From Paracoccidioides lutzii Pb01 (Eukaryota; Ascomycota; Eurotiomycetes; Onygenales; Ajellomycetaceae), in contig NW_015440975.1 of assembly GCF_000150705.2 (NCBI RefSeq), positions 127,539-191,538 on the forward strand: a DNA stretch of 64,000 nucleotides. The letters run 5' to 3'. Every line of letters starts with the position of its first letter. The stretch's first letter is position 1. Of the stretch, positions 10,349-22,644 are shown piece after piece. Below the pieces are notes generated by a model. The model worked only from the letters and a program-made list of their open reading frames with translations. It was not told where the DNA came from and ran no database searches. The position numbers and the translations under genes are program-made.

Positions 10349-11514
10349 TGCGGGAAGGGAACGGGAAAGAGAACGAAAATTAAATAATACAGAGAGGGAG
10401 GGGTGCGGAGGGGCCAATGGCTACGATATAGAGCTAGATGGCGCTCAGAAGGGTGGTTGGAAATAATTGGGATCTGATTGCTGTTGGAGATGTTGACGCT
10501 TGGGAAAATTGTGGAGGACAATGGGAGGGTTATGTAAGCTGTCCTTGGTTGCCTGGCCGAAAGGGGAAAGGCTCGCCTTGCTGCTGCCGATGGATGAGTC
10601 AGCACCTCTTGATTGGCTGCGCGCCGTCTCCGGAAGTAAGCAGAAGAAGGACAAGCGAATCGTACGATACTTTACATCATCCATGTGCATTCGTTAACTG
10701 ACTGACTGGTTAACTAATAGTTAACTGAATGCTTAGGAAAATAAGCAACATAGTTTTGATTGGAAGGATGTTTATATGAAAGACAACCCATGGGTACTCG
10801 TATCTTTGATCTTCTATTATTCATTTTGTTTTCTTTTTTTTTCTTTTTTTCTTTTTTTCTTTTTTTCTTTTTTTTTTTTTTTTAATTCGGGATCTAGAAA
10901 AAGTAGACAATTTACTTGACCATCTTTGAAAACAAAATTGGTCTTTCAACAGCATCTCGCCACCACAGGAATAGCAAAAGAAAAAAATAGAAAAAGGGAG
11001 GGGAGGGGTGGTCGTCACAATTCGTTAACAAACAGCACCGTGGTTTTGGGGTGGAGAAGTGTGTACACTTGGTAGAAGGAAAGCAGGTGGAAGAGAAACA
11101 AAGAAACAAATCAGTCCCGTTCGATATCAAACCCACATATCCCCATGTGCATGACAATAATCGTGTGAAGTAAGGCAACGGAGGCAGAGCAAAATACTTC
11201 GTAGCTTAAGAGTTAGTATCCCCAAGCCCGAACTATACAGTATGTCATATCACATTACAACTGTTTGTTATTCCCACGTGTATCAATGCTGGAGGAGGTC
11301 ACCCACCTTTTCCCAACAAATCCACCTAATACGTAACATCAATCAAGGAGCTCTGTGGAACAAGGTCAAGAGACGCAAGTCAACATCATGCGTTCACAGT
11401 TGCAAAACAAAAACGAGTTCGGAAGAGTAACTAGAACAACTAGCTAAGAAGTAAATAGAGCAACGCAGAGCAAAACCGCAAGATGGAATTAAGTGGAATA
11501 GAATACTATCAGTC
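10349..11514. other. COX5 promoter / ADF 3' flank
   Basis: Contains the upstream region of COX5 (minus strand) and the 3' flank of the ADF-like gene. The T/CT-rich tract at 10829-10883 is a simple repeat. The overlapping open frames at 10284-10701 lie in what should be COX5 leader and promoter and show no domain. Confidence 0.4.
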
Positions 11515-12482
11515 TCAACCGCGTTGCTTTCCAATACAAGCTACTTCGAACTCCTTCCATTCCAGGGCCGCCTTGTCGTCTGTCTGGATGGTGACCTGCG
11601 GGTTCACGAGTTTCTTGAAGTCTGATAGCGCCGAGCCGTAGAGCATGGAATACTGTAATTTGGGCGTTAGTAGATGCAGACGCAGACGTATTCACGTATC
11701 AATTCATGCGGGACATGGCACTTACGAAAACGTGACATCCCTCAGGAACCCAGGAAATAAGTGCTATCTTGTTACTGTTGTCCGGCGAATAAGTAAAGGG
11801 GGTTAGCTTCTGTTAGAATCATTGTTGCAGCTTCGCGAGATATGGGCAAACACCGTAATTATTGAGAGGGAAAAAAAAAAAAGAAAGCTTACCGCTTCCC
11901 ATCACTTCCAAGGTCAAATTCGCCAGAGAATACCCCGTATCGTGGGCCGGGGTGATTCCCATCTTCATCCTTGGCCTCCAGAAGTTTTTCGCGAAATTCT
12001 TCGTAATCGCCTTGCGCCGACTCTACGTCGACGACTATCTCATGAGATTCTTTCTTGCGACCCGTGATTCTGAAGATGACAAATTTCAAGCGGTCCTTCG
12101 GGTCGATGCCTCTCAGCCTCTCGAGAGCTTTGGTGCTCGCAGCGTCCAACGGCAATCTATTGAATGATGGATCAGATTTTATTTCAATTAATGCACAAAG
12201 GGGAGGTCTTGTCTCTAATTGCACGCATGGCCTCCTGGCAGAACCCCATTCTAAAGAGTAGACTGATATTACTCCGCCTTTGCGTGCAATTAAATACATT
12301 CCTGAATCCCCGCAAATGTCGGCTGACAGAAACGAGGGGAAAGGGGGACCGTACACTAGACCCTAAGCAAACAGTCACCAATATCAGCAATCTGCACATT
12401 TAAAGACGTTGAAATGAACCCCCAAGATGAATGGTATAAACACCGAGCTACCCGATGCCCGCAACACACTTACAGATGACAT
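11515..12482 (-). CDS. ADF/cofilin-like actin-binding protein
   Basis: Actin-depolymerising factor homology domain; such proteins sever and depolymerise F-actin in the cytoplasm. Supported exons are 12156-11893, 11774-11726 (acceptor ACAACAG) and 11652-11515; phases agree. The core reads LPLDAASTKALERLRG, then KDRLKFVIFRITG, HEIVVDVES, GPRYGVFSGEFDL, KRNKIALISWVPEG, YSMLYGSALSDFKKLV. This matches the cofilin order KFIIYKI, EIVVE, PRYAVYDFEY, NKITFITWSPD, MVYASSK. It is divergent: an insert (ITGRKKESHE) and a basic C terminus GKQRG. The first exon is probably ATGTCATCT at 12482-12474 with donor GTAAGT, as in many fungal cofilins, but its phase does not fit exon 12156 directly, so a tiny exon may be missing from my model. 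Could be a second, atypical cofilin paralogue. Confidence 0.75.
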
Positions 12483-14226
12483 GGTTGCACGCCTGAATGA
12501 AATCTGGGACAGGATATAGCAGATGTATGTATTCTAGTTATAGTCCTGGAGAGAGGGATGCAGAAAGCGGGCAAGAACTAGGAAATGCAAGGCGAGAGTT
12601 AGCAGGCGACAACTCCAGAGCAGTAGCGGGCCTTGCATCTCAGTATATTTCAATGAGAGTTGGGTATCCATCTGTGTGGAAGTTTACGAGACCAGTGTGC
12701 GGAGGGCGTTGAGACGACAGGACTAGATGCAACGACTCCAACGGCAGTACAGAGGTCTGAAGGGAGAAACAGGGGTTTCACATACCTCGTTGAGGTAGAA
12801 GGTGAGAGAGGTGTAACAGTGCAGTGGAAGTTGAAGCGCGAGTTGAAGGGAACTTGGAAGGGAGAAGTGAGGGAATGGAGGGGCTATGCTGTTGTTGATC
12901 GCGGTGGATTACAAACCGTTGGAGCCACGCATAGATCACTGTATGCACACGGCCCCGCAGGCAAAAGCAAATTTGGCGGTGACGGAAAATTTGGCAGCCT
13001 GGACTGGGCTACGTATGCCTCTTTTGCAATATCCAGGAAGACATACGGAGAGCAGATACCTAGGTATTCATGGTGAGTGCATGAATAGACACATTGCATA
13101 CAGGTCACAGGCAGCAGCCAATTCCTCGTCCTTCTATTATTTCGCTGTTATTAAGGATGCCGGCAATGTGTGCGGGCCGTGGATGTTAATCTCATTCAGT
13201 GCGTCGATTTAACTTCGTCGGAATTTTCTTGAAGCTAGATGACTAAGCAGTCTGATATCAAAACATAACATACACACATTACCCTTGCATATGTCTCTGC
13301 ATTGCCATTTCTGAAAGAGATATAATTTTGTATAGCAGCTGCTTGCAAATACTCCTCTTTTTTCCTCCGTTGCCCTTTCAAGCTCTCCCCACATGTGCCA
13401 GCGATGGAGCAAATTGAACGGGGAGCGCGGACTAGGGGGGAAGTAGGATTTACAAAGGAAACCAAGTCTTTGGGAAGTCGAATATGTATCTAAGGAAGAA
13501 GAAACTGAATATTTCTCTCCAGTCGACCAGGAATTTAAAAAATCTCAAAGTCTCAAATGAAAATCACGTACTAAATCAGCTTCGACGTTGTCGCTCTAAA
13601 TATTACTATCTGGGAGAGTGCTAGGTATACAGAGGCGAAATGGTAGGTAGGAAGTAGTGCGTGAGGGGAGAGTGACTAATTGTTGATGGGTGGTGTGGAG
13701 TGGAGAGGTTTCTTCTATCTTAAACCTGATGGAGAGGGAAGCGGGTGTGCGGGAAATGCACAGGTTTGTAGTAAGTGTGGCTGGTTATGTACGGGGAGGT
13801 AGGTGGATGGGGTGGAAGAGAGGGGTGGGGTTATGATTGAGCTAAGGGGAACCGAATGAGAGAGAGAGAGACAAAGCAAAGATGCAAAGGAGCAATATGG
13901 AAAACACCCTGAATGACGATAGGTTGGTAGAGTACATAGATAGGAAACACAAAAGGGGAAGTAACATCGGGATCAGCTAGTTAACACACGGAGGACACAG
14001 AAAAACAAAAGAAAAGGAGATAGGTTTTTCCAATAGAGATACAGAGAAAATGAAAAAGGAAATAGGCTGTTCCGCCTTTCTTCCGTGTCATGTTAAGACG
14101 CAATTTATCGAAGCGAAAAAAAAGAAAAGAAAAGGGCAACACAAACAAGAAACAGATGGATAGGACACTGCGTTAGATTCAACCTTACACATCAACGAAT
14201 TCACCCCTCCCATTCCCGTCCCTTAC
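12483..14226. other. Intergenic, HSP60 3' flank and ADF promoter
   Basis: About 1.7 kb between two minus-strand genes. G-rich and purine-rich in 13640-14110, consistent with a long HSP60 3' untranslated region. The open frames at 12660-13212 lack any domain signal. Confidence 0.45.
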
Positions 14227-16208
14227 CTAGAACATACCCCCGCCCATACCGCCCATGCCACCACCCATGCCACCCGCACCAGACCCAGCAGGTACCTTCT
14301 CCTCCGGCGCCTCAACAATCGCCACCTCCGTGGTCCCCAACAACGACGCGACCCCGCTAGCATCTACCAGAGCCGTCCTCACAACCTTCAACGGATCCAC
14401 AATCCCCGCCCCTATCATATCCACATACTCCCCCCTCGCACTGTCGAAGCCCCGGTTGAAATCGCCCGCGAAGTCGTCCGTCAGTTTCCCAACGATAACG
14501 GAGCCCTCAAGCCCGGAGTTTTCGACGATGGTGCGCGCGGGACGCGTGATGGCGTTCTTGATGATGGAGATTCCGAGTTTCTGGTCGAAGTTGGTCGGGT
14601 TGAGGGATGTGAGGCCGTTGGCAGCGGCTTTGAGGAGGGCCGTGCCACCGCCGGGAAGGATGCCTTCTTCGACGGCGGCGCGGGTGGCGTTCAGTGCGTC
14701 GACGACGCGGTCCTTTTTCTCGCCTACTTCGATCTCGGAGGCCCCGCCCACTTTAATTACGGCGACGCCGCCGGAGAGCTTGGCGAGGCGTTCTTGGAGT
14801 TTCTCCTTTTCGTAGTCGGAGGTTGCTGGATCGGAGATGACGGAGCGGATCTGCTCGCAGCGTTGGGCGATGGCGTCCTTGCTACCTTCACCGTTAAGGA
14901 TGATGGTGTCTTCCTTTGTGATAGTGATGGAGCCAGTGGAGCCGAGCATGTCTGGAGTTGCTTTTTCGAGTTTGAGGTCGAGCTCGTCGGTGAAAACAGT
15001 GGCATTGGTTAGGATGCCGATGTCGCCAAGGATGGATTTGCGGTTGTCGCCAAATCCTGGGGCTTTGACGGCAGCAACTTGCAGTTGGCCCCGGAGCTTG
15101 TTGAGGATACAGACGGCGAGGGCTTCACCTTCGATGTCCTCTGCAATGATAACGAGAGGGCGTCGGAGACTTGTGGAGGCTTCCAGGGCTGGAATAATAT
15201 CTTGGACTGCAGAGATTTTCTTCTCAGAAAGCAGAATCAGGGGCTTCTCAAATTCGACCTTCTGCGCCTTGGTATCGGTAATGAAGTATGGGGATACATA
15301 GCCACGGTCGAATCGCATGCCCTCGGTGACCTCTAACTCATCGTCGATGGTCTTTCCGTCCTTGACAGTAATAACACCTTCCTTTCCGACCTTCTCCATG
15401 GCATTGGAGATCAGCTTGCCAACATGGGTATCACCGTTGGCAGAGATAGTAGCGACCTGGGCAATCTCTTCAGTGGTGGTGATATCCCGCTTGTTCGTCT
15501 GCAGGTACTCGACAACGGCTTCAACGGCAGACTGGATACCTCTCCTGAGATCCATGGGGTTGCATCCAGCAGCGACATTCTTAACGGTTTCTGAGAAAAT
15601 AGCCCGGGCAAGCACGGTTGCAGTAGTAGTGCCGTCACCAGCAACCTCGTTGGTCTTGGAGGCAACGTCCTGGAGGAGACGAGCACCCAGGTTCTCGAAT
15701 TTGTCTTGAAGGGTCACAGCCTTGGCAACAGTAACGCCGTCTATAATTTTGGATTTGTTAGATTAAATGCTCTCTAATCTGATATGCTCAGATTTGGGTG
15801 AGATTCTGGGCCACACATACCCTTGGTAATCTTTGGGGAACCGTAGGGGGATTCAATCAGGACATTTCGTCCCTTTGGGCCGAGAGTAGTGGTTACAGCC
15901 TTTGCAAGGGTATCGATACCCTTGAGGAGAGAAGCGCGGGCCTCTACGCCGAATTTGAGTTCCTACAACAGCGATTTCGTCAGCATTGGACTGCACAGGT
16001 GATGCGGGAAGATGCAATATCTAGCCCGTATATCTGCCACTGCCATTGCCGGGCTCGAAATACTAGCTGACGGCAGCCAACGTACCTTATGAGCAAATCG
16101 CTGCTGCTGCAGACCCACTCCAGCAGATCGGAATCGCGAGAGAGGAGCGCGTGTGGAGGAAGCGGAGGAGAGGACCGAAGCCCGGGAGGAAGTAAAAGCT
16201 CGCTGCAT
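14227..16208 (-). CDS. HSP60: Mitochondrial chaperonin HSP60
   Basis: Group I chaperonin that folds imported proteins in the mitochondrial matrix with HSP10. Exons are 16208-16086, 15962-15821 and 15740-14227; phases agree and give 592 residues, the normal size. The first exon is a classical presequence (41 residues, no acid, many Arg/Ser, ending QQQRFAHK). The body begins [20 protein letters not shown] and includes [20 protein letters not shown], the ATP-site motif [26 protein letters not shown], and [12 protein letters not shown]. The C terminus is the flexible GGM tail ([13 protein letters not shown]). In Onygenales such as Histoplasma this protein is also found on the cell surface (known for the family, not shown here). 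Confidence 0.98.
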
Positions 16209-16259
16209 TACGAAGAAAAGATAACTTTTTGAGATATTACAACGCTATGAAACTATTGG

Positions 16260-17000
16260 TAGATTAAAAAAAAAAAAAAGGGAACAGCGCTACAATAACC
16301 CAGTAACCCAGGAAGGTGGAAAGAGAGGGCAGAGTGGACAGGGAGTGTTCAATTGGCTGGAGAGAGCTGGAGATGAGGAGGAGGTTGAGGTGGAGAAGAG
16401 AAAAGAAGCCGTTGGATGTTCGTTGGATGTTGGATCTTCTTTTTTTTTTTTTTTTTTTTCTTCTTTGAATGGCCGCTTTGGAAGATTCTCTCCGTGTCTT
16501 GGCGGGTTTCCTATTCGAGACTGGCCATGGAAGGCACTAGAAAAGTCACATGGTGCAATGGCTTAGTCACCAATCTAGGATCTGAAGATCACGTGACTAT
16601 GTGCTTTCCCGAACTTGCGCTCCAAACTCGCAGCAGTCGACGTCAACTTCGGGGAGCGAGAAGAGAAGAGAAGAAGAGCAGGAAAGGGTTCTCCCTGGAT
16701 GCGTGGGTAAGATGGCCATGACGGGCATATCGGGGTCAGCCCTGAGGATTTGCCGTTTGTGTGTGTGGATACAGGCAAAGTCTAGAATAAAGCATCTGCC
16801 TAATAACTCGCTTCATTTCATTGAAGACATCGATATTGCCATTTATATTATATGCTCAAGACGGTTTCAATGGGGAATATATATGGAGATATCCCTGAGT
16901 GCATCACGGTTCATGATGACGGAGACCTTCCGTGCCCCCATTCTCCCGGTCGTTGGTCGTTTCAGAACTAACATATAAGGCTTTGGCAAACCAGGGGAAA
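16260..17000. promoter_or_regulatory. HSP60 upstream region with a possible heat-shock element
   Basis: About 270 bases upstream of the HSP60 start lies GAAGATTC (16481-16488), which fits the paired HSE unit GAAnnTTC. TTCTTTGAA (16461-16469) is a looser, mis-spaced unit. An HSE is expected for this gene, but one perfect pair is weak evidence. A poly-T run (16440-16459) separates it from the gene. Confidence 0.25.
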
Positions 17001-17230
17001 TCTTAACCCTCTCAGGGCCCCTTTTTAGCAAAAAGTTGGAACCCAGCTTGACCATATGAGAAATATGGCTTAACAAATATAACAGATCATCTCCATTCCA
17101 CATACGGCCCTAGAAACAAGGGGAAAATGGAAACGCTCAGTAATCCTTGGACACATCATAAATCGTTAGAAAACAGAAAATGCATGCTAGATGCCAAAAG
17201 ACAGCCCAAAGGCAAAGGCGCGGACAAAAG

Positions 17231-17233
17231 AAG

Positions 17234-17272
<39 letters not shown>
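17231..17272. repeat. Poly-A tract
   Basis: About 42 consecutive A just beyond the 3' end of the Myb-like gene; on its transcript this would be poly-U in the 3' flank. Confidence 0.8.
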
Positions 17273-17273
<1 letters not shown>

Positions 17274-17357
17274 CAACATCTTAAGCAACACCTTGAATTA
17301 TTTCACTCTGGTTTCCCAACTGCATCCACATCCACGCCTCAAAACACACCAGCCCCA

Positions 17358-19125
17358 TCACCATGATCCATCAACCCATGCCTCCCGCAAGGGAGCAAAC
17401 ATATCATCCCCATCATCGAGGAGTGTATCAGCCAATGAACCACCGAAACCATTCAGCACCTGCATCGAGGGGAGTTGTTCTAGTATCGCTGGGGTTATCG
17501 TGTCTGCTTCTGTGCCTGTGTTCGCAGTTGTGGTGCTGGTGATAATGCTGGCGCTGCTGGTTTCGCGCCGCACGAATGGGTCTGTGTGGTGGGTGGGGTT
17601 GTTTGGGGATGGTCTGTAGGTGTGGGGATGGGGATGGGTATTATTGTGCCACAATCCTCCCGCGATGTTTTCGAATGCACCCATACCCATTCCGTCCACG
17701 TAGTGATGGGGGTGTCGTGGGGAGATGGGATTATTGTGCTGTGGTGCGGGTGGTGGGGGCATGTCGCTATTCTGGAACCGGTTCCCGGTCTCCTGGTATC
17801 CTGATGGAAGGGATGGGTTGGTGGTGGTGCCGTGATGCGGAATTCCTATGTTGGAAGCCATATTGAAAGGACTAGTATGCTGCTGGTATCCAGCACCATG
17901 GCTGGTGTTGTGATTGCCATATCTACCTTGGCCTCCGTGTCGCAATCCGTCCACCGCTGGTGAATACTGAGTGCCGCGCGTGGACTCAGTCCAGCCATAC
18001 TGGTACTGGTGCGGCAGATGTCCTGTAGTCACAGTCGATTCCCCAATGGCAGGCTGCGAATTGCCACCCGCATCCACCTGCAAATCCGCGCTGCCATCGG
18101 GACTATACACTGTCTGGATCGACGCAGAGCTAATATTGTGACCGGAGAATTTCTGTCCAAGAACATCGACAGTGGTAGAATTAGCAGCACCACCCCCGAG
18201 ACCACCGCGATTCCCGCCAATGCCCTGACCCGTTACACCACGCGTCCCAACCTTCACAATCTTCGACTTCAAGCGTGGCGAGGTTCCACTACATGCAGAC
18301 ACAGACGCAAATGCAGATAACGTCGCGTGACTCTCCGCTTTGCGGCTACTATAATAACTTGCCAAGCCGGCGTCGACGGGGAAATGAAGAAAGCTAGCGC
18401 CCGCAGAGACATATTTACCGTTGTCATGATCGCTGCGGTTATCTTCATCAATTTCATTGCGTTTGAAACTGGATGCACCTGCACGATCATCATCCTCTCT
18501 CTCGTTGTCCGAGGAATCATCATTCCATTCCTCATTCTCCCCGACTTCCACCTTTACCTTCGTGCTGCTTGGCGCAGTGCCTCTGCCTCCCTTTAACCTG
18601 CTGGAACAGCTAGCGGTTGCTGTTGCGGATGCTGTCCCATCACTGGTACCGCGACCGGTCCTGAAAAAGCCAACTCCACGCTTCAACGGTGGCGGAACGC
18701 TAGCACCACTCTCTTCCATTCTCGCGCGGAGTTTGGTGAGATGTTGCACGATGGCGGAGTCGGAGATGCTTCCACCCATCAATGCGGCGATTTCTTGCCA
18801 GGGTAATTTGATGGCCAGGGAGTTGCAGGCGCTTTGGATTGAGAGGAGCAGTTTGTTGTTGAGTGTGTCTTTTTTGGGGGGGAAATGTGGTTGTAAGGGT
18901 ATTTTGCATGTGTTTAGCTATTGGAGGGTGGAAGGCGCAAGTATGCGGTTGAAGTGGAAGTTAGGGAGGGGAGGGAGAATTGAGCTACTTACCACTCCAA
19001 CGAACTATGCTTCGTTTCTTCGGCCGGGTTAAGCGCGGGTTCGAGGGTCGTGGGGTATTTTTTATGATTGCCCCGCTCTCCATACCCCTCCTGGCTGACC
19101 TTGGGGTACGGGCTGAAGACTCCAT
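17358..19125 (-). CDS. Myb/SANT-like domain protein, 547 aa
   Basis: Putative nuclear DNA-binding regulator. Exon 1 is 19125-18993 (donor GTAAGT), exon 2 is 18868-17358 (acceptor AAAAAAG); the split codon gives Asp and restores the domain VRWSDTLNNKLLLSIQSA, then LPWQEIAALMGG, then SDSAIVQHLTKLRARMEE. The W, PW and QHL.KLR positions match a Myb-like domain common in Eurotiomycetes regulators. The rest is disordered: acidic-Ser patch (EWNDDSSDNERED), Gly-rich and His/Pro-rich stretches (GTQYSPAVDG, PHPHTYRPSPNNPTHH), and a C-terminal NGFGGSLADTLLDDGDDMF that could be an activation segment. An in-frame ATG at 19182 would add 19 residues. Target genes unknown. Confidence 0.8.
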
Positions 19126-19307
19126 TGCTCCCTTTTTATGCGGTGGCAGTGATTGAAGCTCTTTCAATTTTATTTCGTGCACTTGGTGCTAGTGAATCGA
19201 AGCGTGTGTGAGTGACTTGCACAAGCGCGATGCAAACCTGTGGGTGTTGTGTGAATGGTTCTTGGTTTCTGTGGTGAAAGGTAAGGTAATTGATGACGCC
19301 CGTAGGT

Positions 19308-19348
<41 letters not shown>

Positions 19349-22120
19349 ATTCACTTTGTGCCAGTTTTTGCAAGGTGACTGGGGGGCTTATTGGGGAGAT
19401 TGCGGATGAGAGTTTTGAGATCTCCGATTGAACCTGTTATATCACAGTTTATCCGGTTATATTGTATGGGTATGATCTGCGTGCTTTTTCAACGAAAAGA
19501 AATGTGTGGATTGGCCCCGTTTCTTTGACAATTAGCAAATGTTCCGATTCCTTCGAAATGGATGACTGGACAGCTCACGAGGTTGAAGGGTTATATCAAA
19601 TCTACACTCACAGTTCTCCCGAATCTGTGAGAGAGCGCCGAGAGAGTGGCGAGGAGTGGCTGTCCAGGAGCCTCAACGAGTCTCGAGCATCAAGGATTTT
19701 ATATATCCACTTGCGGTACAGCTAGTGAGGGTACTGGGAGGTATATGAATAGATGGAGAAGATTAGGTGGCGAGGACCAGATAGAAGGATGGATAAGATA
19801 CTGAGGTAGGCTGATATAGCTGTTGATAATTGGGGATTGGTTTGTGATTTGTGGTTGAGCAGGGTGAGGTTTTGGATGCTGAGGTTGTCGCTTGAGGAGG
19901 ATGAGTTAAAAGTTGGTTGAATGAAGGGGTCAGCTGAGCTAAGTTGCCAGCAGGAAGATACATTCAAGGGGATTTTGATGAATGGTACCAAATCAATAGG
20001 AATGGTATTCCCCTTTGCCAACGAATACATCAGAAGCAGGAGGAGCAATGGCACCACGATCTGCACATGTCATCTCTCGTTTATTTACGGGGTATACAGA
20101 TAGACATTCAGATGTGAAGAGGGATTCCCTCGAAGTTGATAGAGATGTCTATCAAAGTGAATGGCACAGATGGAAAAGAAAAAAAGAAAAAGAAAAAGAA
20201 AAGAAAAGAAACGAAAGAGGGAGGGAATGCGTACAGGCACTTATAACTTCGAGGGTGCGAGCTGAGCAGAGTAGAGCAGAGCAAAATGGAAAGAGTGGAA
20301 GTGAAGCGCGAGAGAGAGGGGGATGGTGGAGAGGGTGAAGGTTCCAGATTCAAATTCAAGGCTCATTGGCTCATTCTACTGAGGAGAGGACAAAATACCC
20401 AATATCCAAGCAAGACGCTGTCTGAATTTTTTGATCCTTTTCAAAAGACCAGTTGTCCTGTCTCCCAGGTCCCCCGTCGTCTCCGCCATCTACGACGCCC
20501 TTGCCCCTCTGAACACTGGCCGCTCGACAACAAACCGTCAATGATGTTTGGAGCCTTAAGATATGTACCTGTATGGATGGATGGACATCCATGTACATGT
20601 ACAGTCATATACATACGTGTCCTTACACACCTATACACGGGCACAGACGGTGCCTTGCTTAGCTCAAGGCATCCCCCTAACGGCCCCATAAACCAGCATC
20701 CAGCATCCTGAGAAACCCAAACCGGAAATGCAAAACGAACAAAAATCCCCGTTAACTCTCCAGCATATCATCCACCAGCCCCATTCTCTCACTCCCACTC
20801 CGTCCCTCACCGCTCCATACCACCCCTACCCTGCCGGAGCAAAGCAAAACGAGAGGGACAGTCGAACAGCACATGGGGCCCTGCCACCAAATACCAGGAC
20901 CATGGTGCCATGGTGGCAGGGTCAAATCAGCAAGCTGACTGATATTTGAGGGGTAAAACGGCAGGTCCGGAGTAACGAGTGGGCCATGGCCGTGGTCATA
21001 GCAGTAGTATAGTGATGGTGGTTCGCACGGTGATGCATGCATGGGTAGTAGACCCGGCAATGTGGGTTTTGGGACTTCTAGGAGGGCTAAGAGTGGTGCG
21101 ATGGTGGTAGCGCGAGGCTGCGGGAACCAGGGGCTTGGCGTTGGTGCTGGCGTTGGTGCTGGCGCTGACGGGCCGTGTGGGAACCGAATTTTCGGGTGCA
21201 GGTGGGTGTGTTGGGCTGGGGGTTGGTGGATGCAGGGGATTGTGAGGGGGGAGGGAGAGTGGGAGAAGGGGAAAAGGGGAAAAGGGGGGAGTTAGTTGGG
21301 TTCCTGGAGAGGATAACTAATAACTAATGTTAATGGTACATTCGTACAGGCGAATGGAAAGACAAAAAATCTCAAACTCTCGCAATGGGATTGCTTGGAT
21401 TATGTGACTTTTTATTCTGAGCATTTTTTATTATTTGCGCAATGTTTTACTCTACACGATTGCTGTTGGAAAATGATGGTGCTTATTTTGTCCGGGGATG
21501 ATAAGAGGCGCATCCGTAGTTCCTGCATCGCTCGCTCAAGCGTGCATTCACTGCTCAAGGCTTGCAAATGAACCCGTAACCTTGCTAGGGGGAGGAAAGC
21601 AGTCGTAGTGTGGCAAGGCAGAACATGTTAGACCCGATGAGCTGGTTAACTGGAAGTGAAAAGATCTTTCTACTAAAATTTAGGTATCTCTTTTGATAAA
21701 ATATACCTTATTATAACTATCTTATCAATATAATTCTATTTAAAGAGATTAATCTCTTTAAATAAATAAATAATTCATTCATTCATTCATATTCATTACT
21801 TGATTTTCGCATCAAATTACAGATTTAGATAATTATTATCCTACCTTTCAATAAGAATTGGACTATTTCATCGTATTTAAAACGTCAGTGTTGGATGGTC
21901 CCGCCGAAGTTCTGCTGACTCATCACTGATACAGCACGAGCATCACGTGGAACGCTATTCCCAAACCAGGCCGCCGAGCTCCTCACTCAATCGCAGTTTT
22001 CTTTCATTGTCTGCCCCGTCCAGAACAGACAAACCTGCACCACCATCCAGTCCTCTCAGGCCAACTCCTCCTCCTCCTCCTCCCCTCCTCCACATTCCAC
22101 ATATACCCACTCATACAGCC
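19126..22120. other. 3 kb intergenic region between divergent genes
   Basis: Separates the Myb-like gene (minus) from ATP15 (plus), so it holds both promoters. Contents are simple repeats: poly-T 19311-19347, (AAAAG)n 20175-20210, tandem gttggtgctggc at 21139-21162, (ATTC)n 21773-21790, plus an A+T-rich patch 21660-21850 with a 28-base palindrome. No convincing gene. Confidence 0.5.
21737..21764. repeat. 28-base perfect palindrome
   Basis: Two 14-base arms, tatttaaagagatt and its exact reverse complement, meet without a spacer. It lies in an A+T-rich patch about 360 bases upstream of ATP15. Could form a cruciform or be a dimeric protein-binding site; no function shown. Confidence 0.8.
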
Positions 22121-22644
22121 ATGGCGTTCTCGTGGAAAGCTGCCGGTCTCACGTATGTTGAAAACCCCCCGTCCGCTTAGAACCAACCATTCCCGGACTG
22201 CCCTGGCTCCCCTCTCTTCCCAATACGAACATTATCCGTCCATACATACATAACTGCATATGTGGCTCACATACCCCCTCCCCGTAATGGGAAATATCTT
22301 TATACAGATACAACCGCTACTTAGCCATCGCCGCGCGGACCGTCCGCCGATCGCTGAAGGAAGAACCCCGCCTCCAGGCCGAGAGACGCGGGGAGATGGA
22401 TTTGAAGTTCGCCAAGTGGCAGGTGAGTTTGTTTGCATATATATATATATATATATATAAGGGGATCGGTGCTGGTTTGGGCATACGCAATGGATATGGG
22501 AATGGGAATGAGTGATTAGAGAGGCATTGACTAACAACGGTTTTGCGGTTTGTGTGACGGGTGTAGAATGGCAAACAGGGCGATGTGAAGAGTCTTGCTG
22601 CGGCTCAGCAGGCGGACACAGAGGCTGCGGTGGCGTCGAAATAG
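22121..22644 (+). CDS. ATP15: F1 ATP synthase epsilon subunit, mitochondrial
   Basis: Small subunit of the F1 central stalk (bovine epsilon / yeast Atp15). Exons are 22121-22152, 22308-22422 and 22567-22644; phases agree and give 74 residues. The start MAFSWKAAGLTYNRYLAIAA fits the family pattern of W-KAG-.-Y--Y---AA, followed by RTVRRSLKEE and KFAKWQNGK. The C terminus (QQADTEAAVASK) is slightly longer than in yeast. It has no presequence, as is usual for this subunit. Intron 2 carries an (AT)n tract. The leader is pyrimidine rich (ctcctcctcctcctcccc). Confidence 0.93.
22436..22459. repeat. (AT)n microsatellite in ATP15 intron 2
   Basis: About 12 AT units within the intron between exons 2 and 3. 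Confidence 0.8.

Noticed and set aside
14255..15709. Long plus-strand frames antisense to HSP60
   Set aside because: They are mirror frames of a strongly biased GC-rich coding sequence and show no domain.
19722..20066. Minus-strand frame with a hydrophobic start (VVPLLLLLLMYSLAKGNT), like a secreted protein
   Set aside because: It begins without ATG, has an in-frame stop just upstream, and the rest is Ser/Leu-rich low complexity. A spliced first exon was not found.
22260..22460. Frame overlapping ATP15 exon 2
   Set aside because: A shifted frame of exon 2 running into the (AT)n intron repeat.
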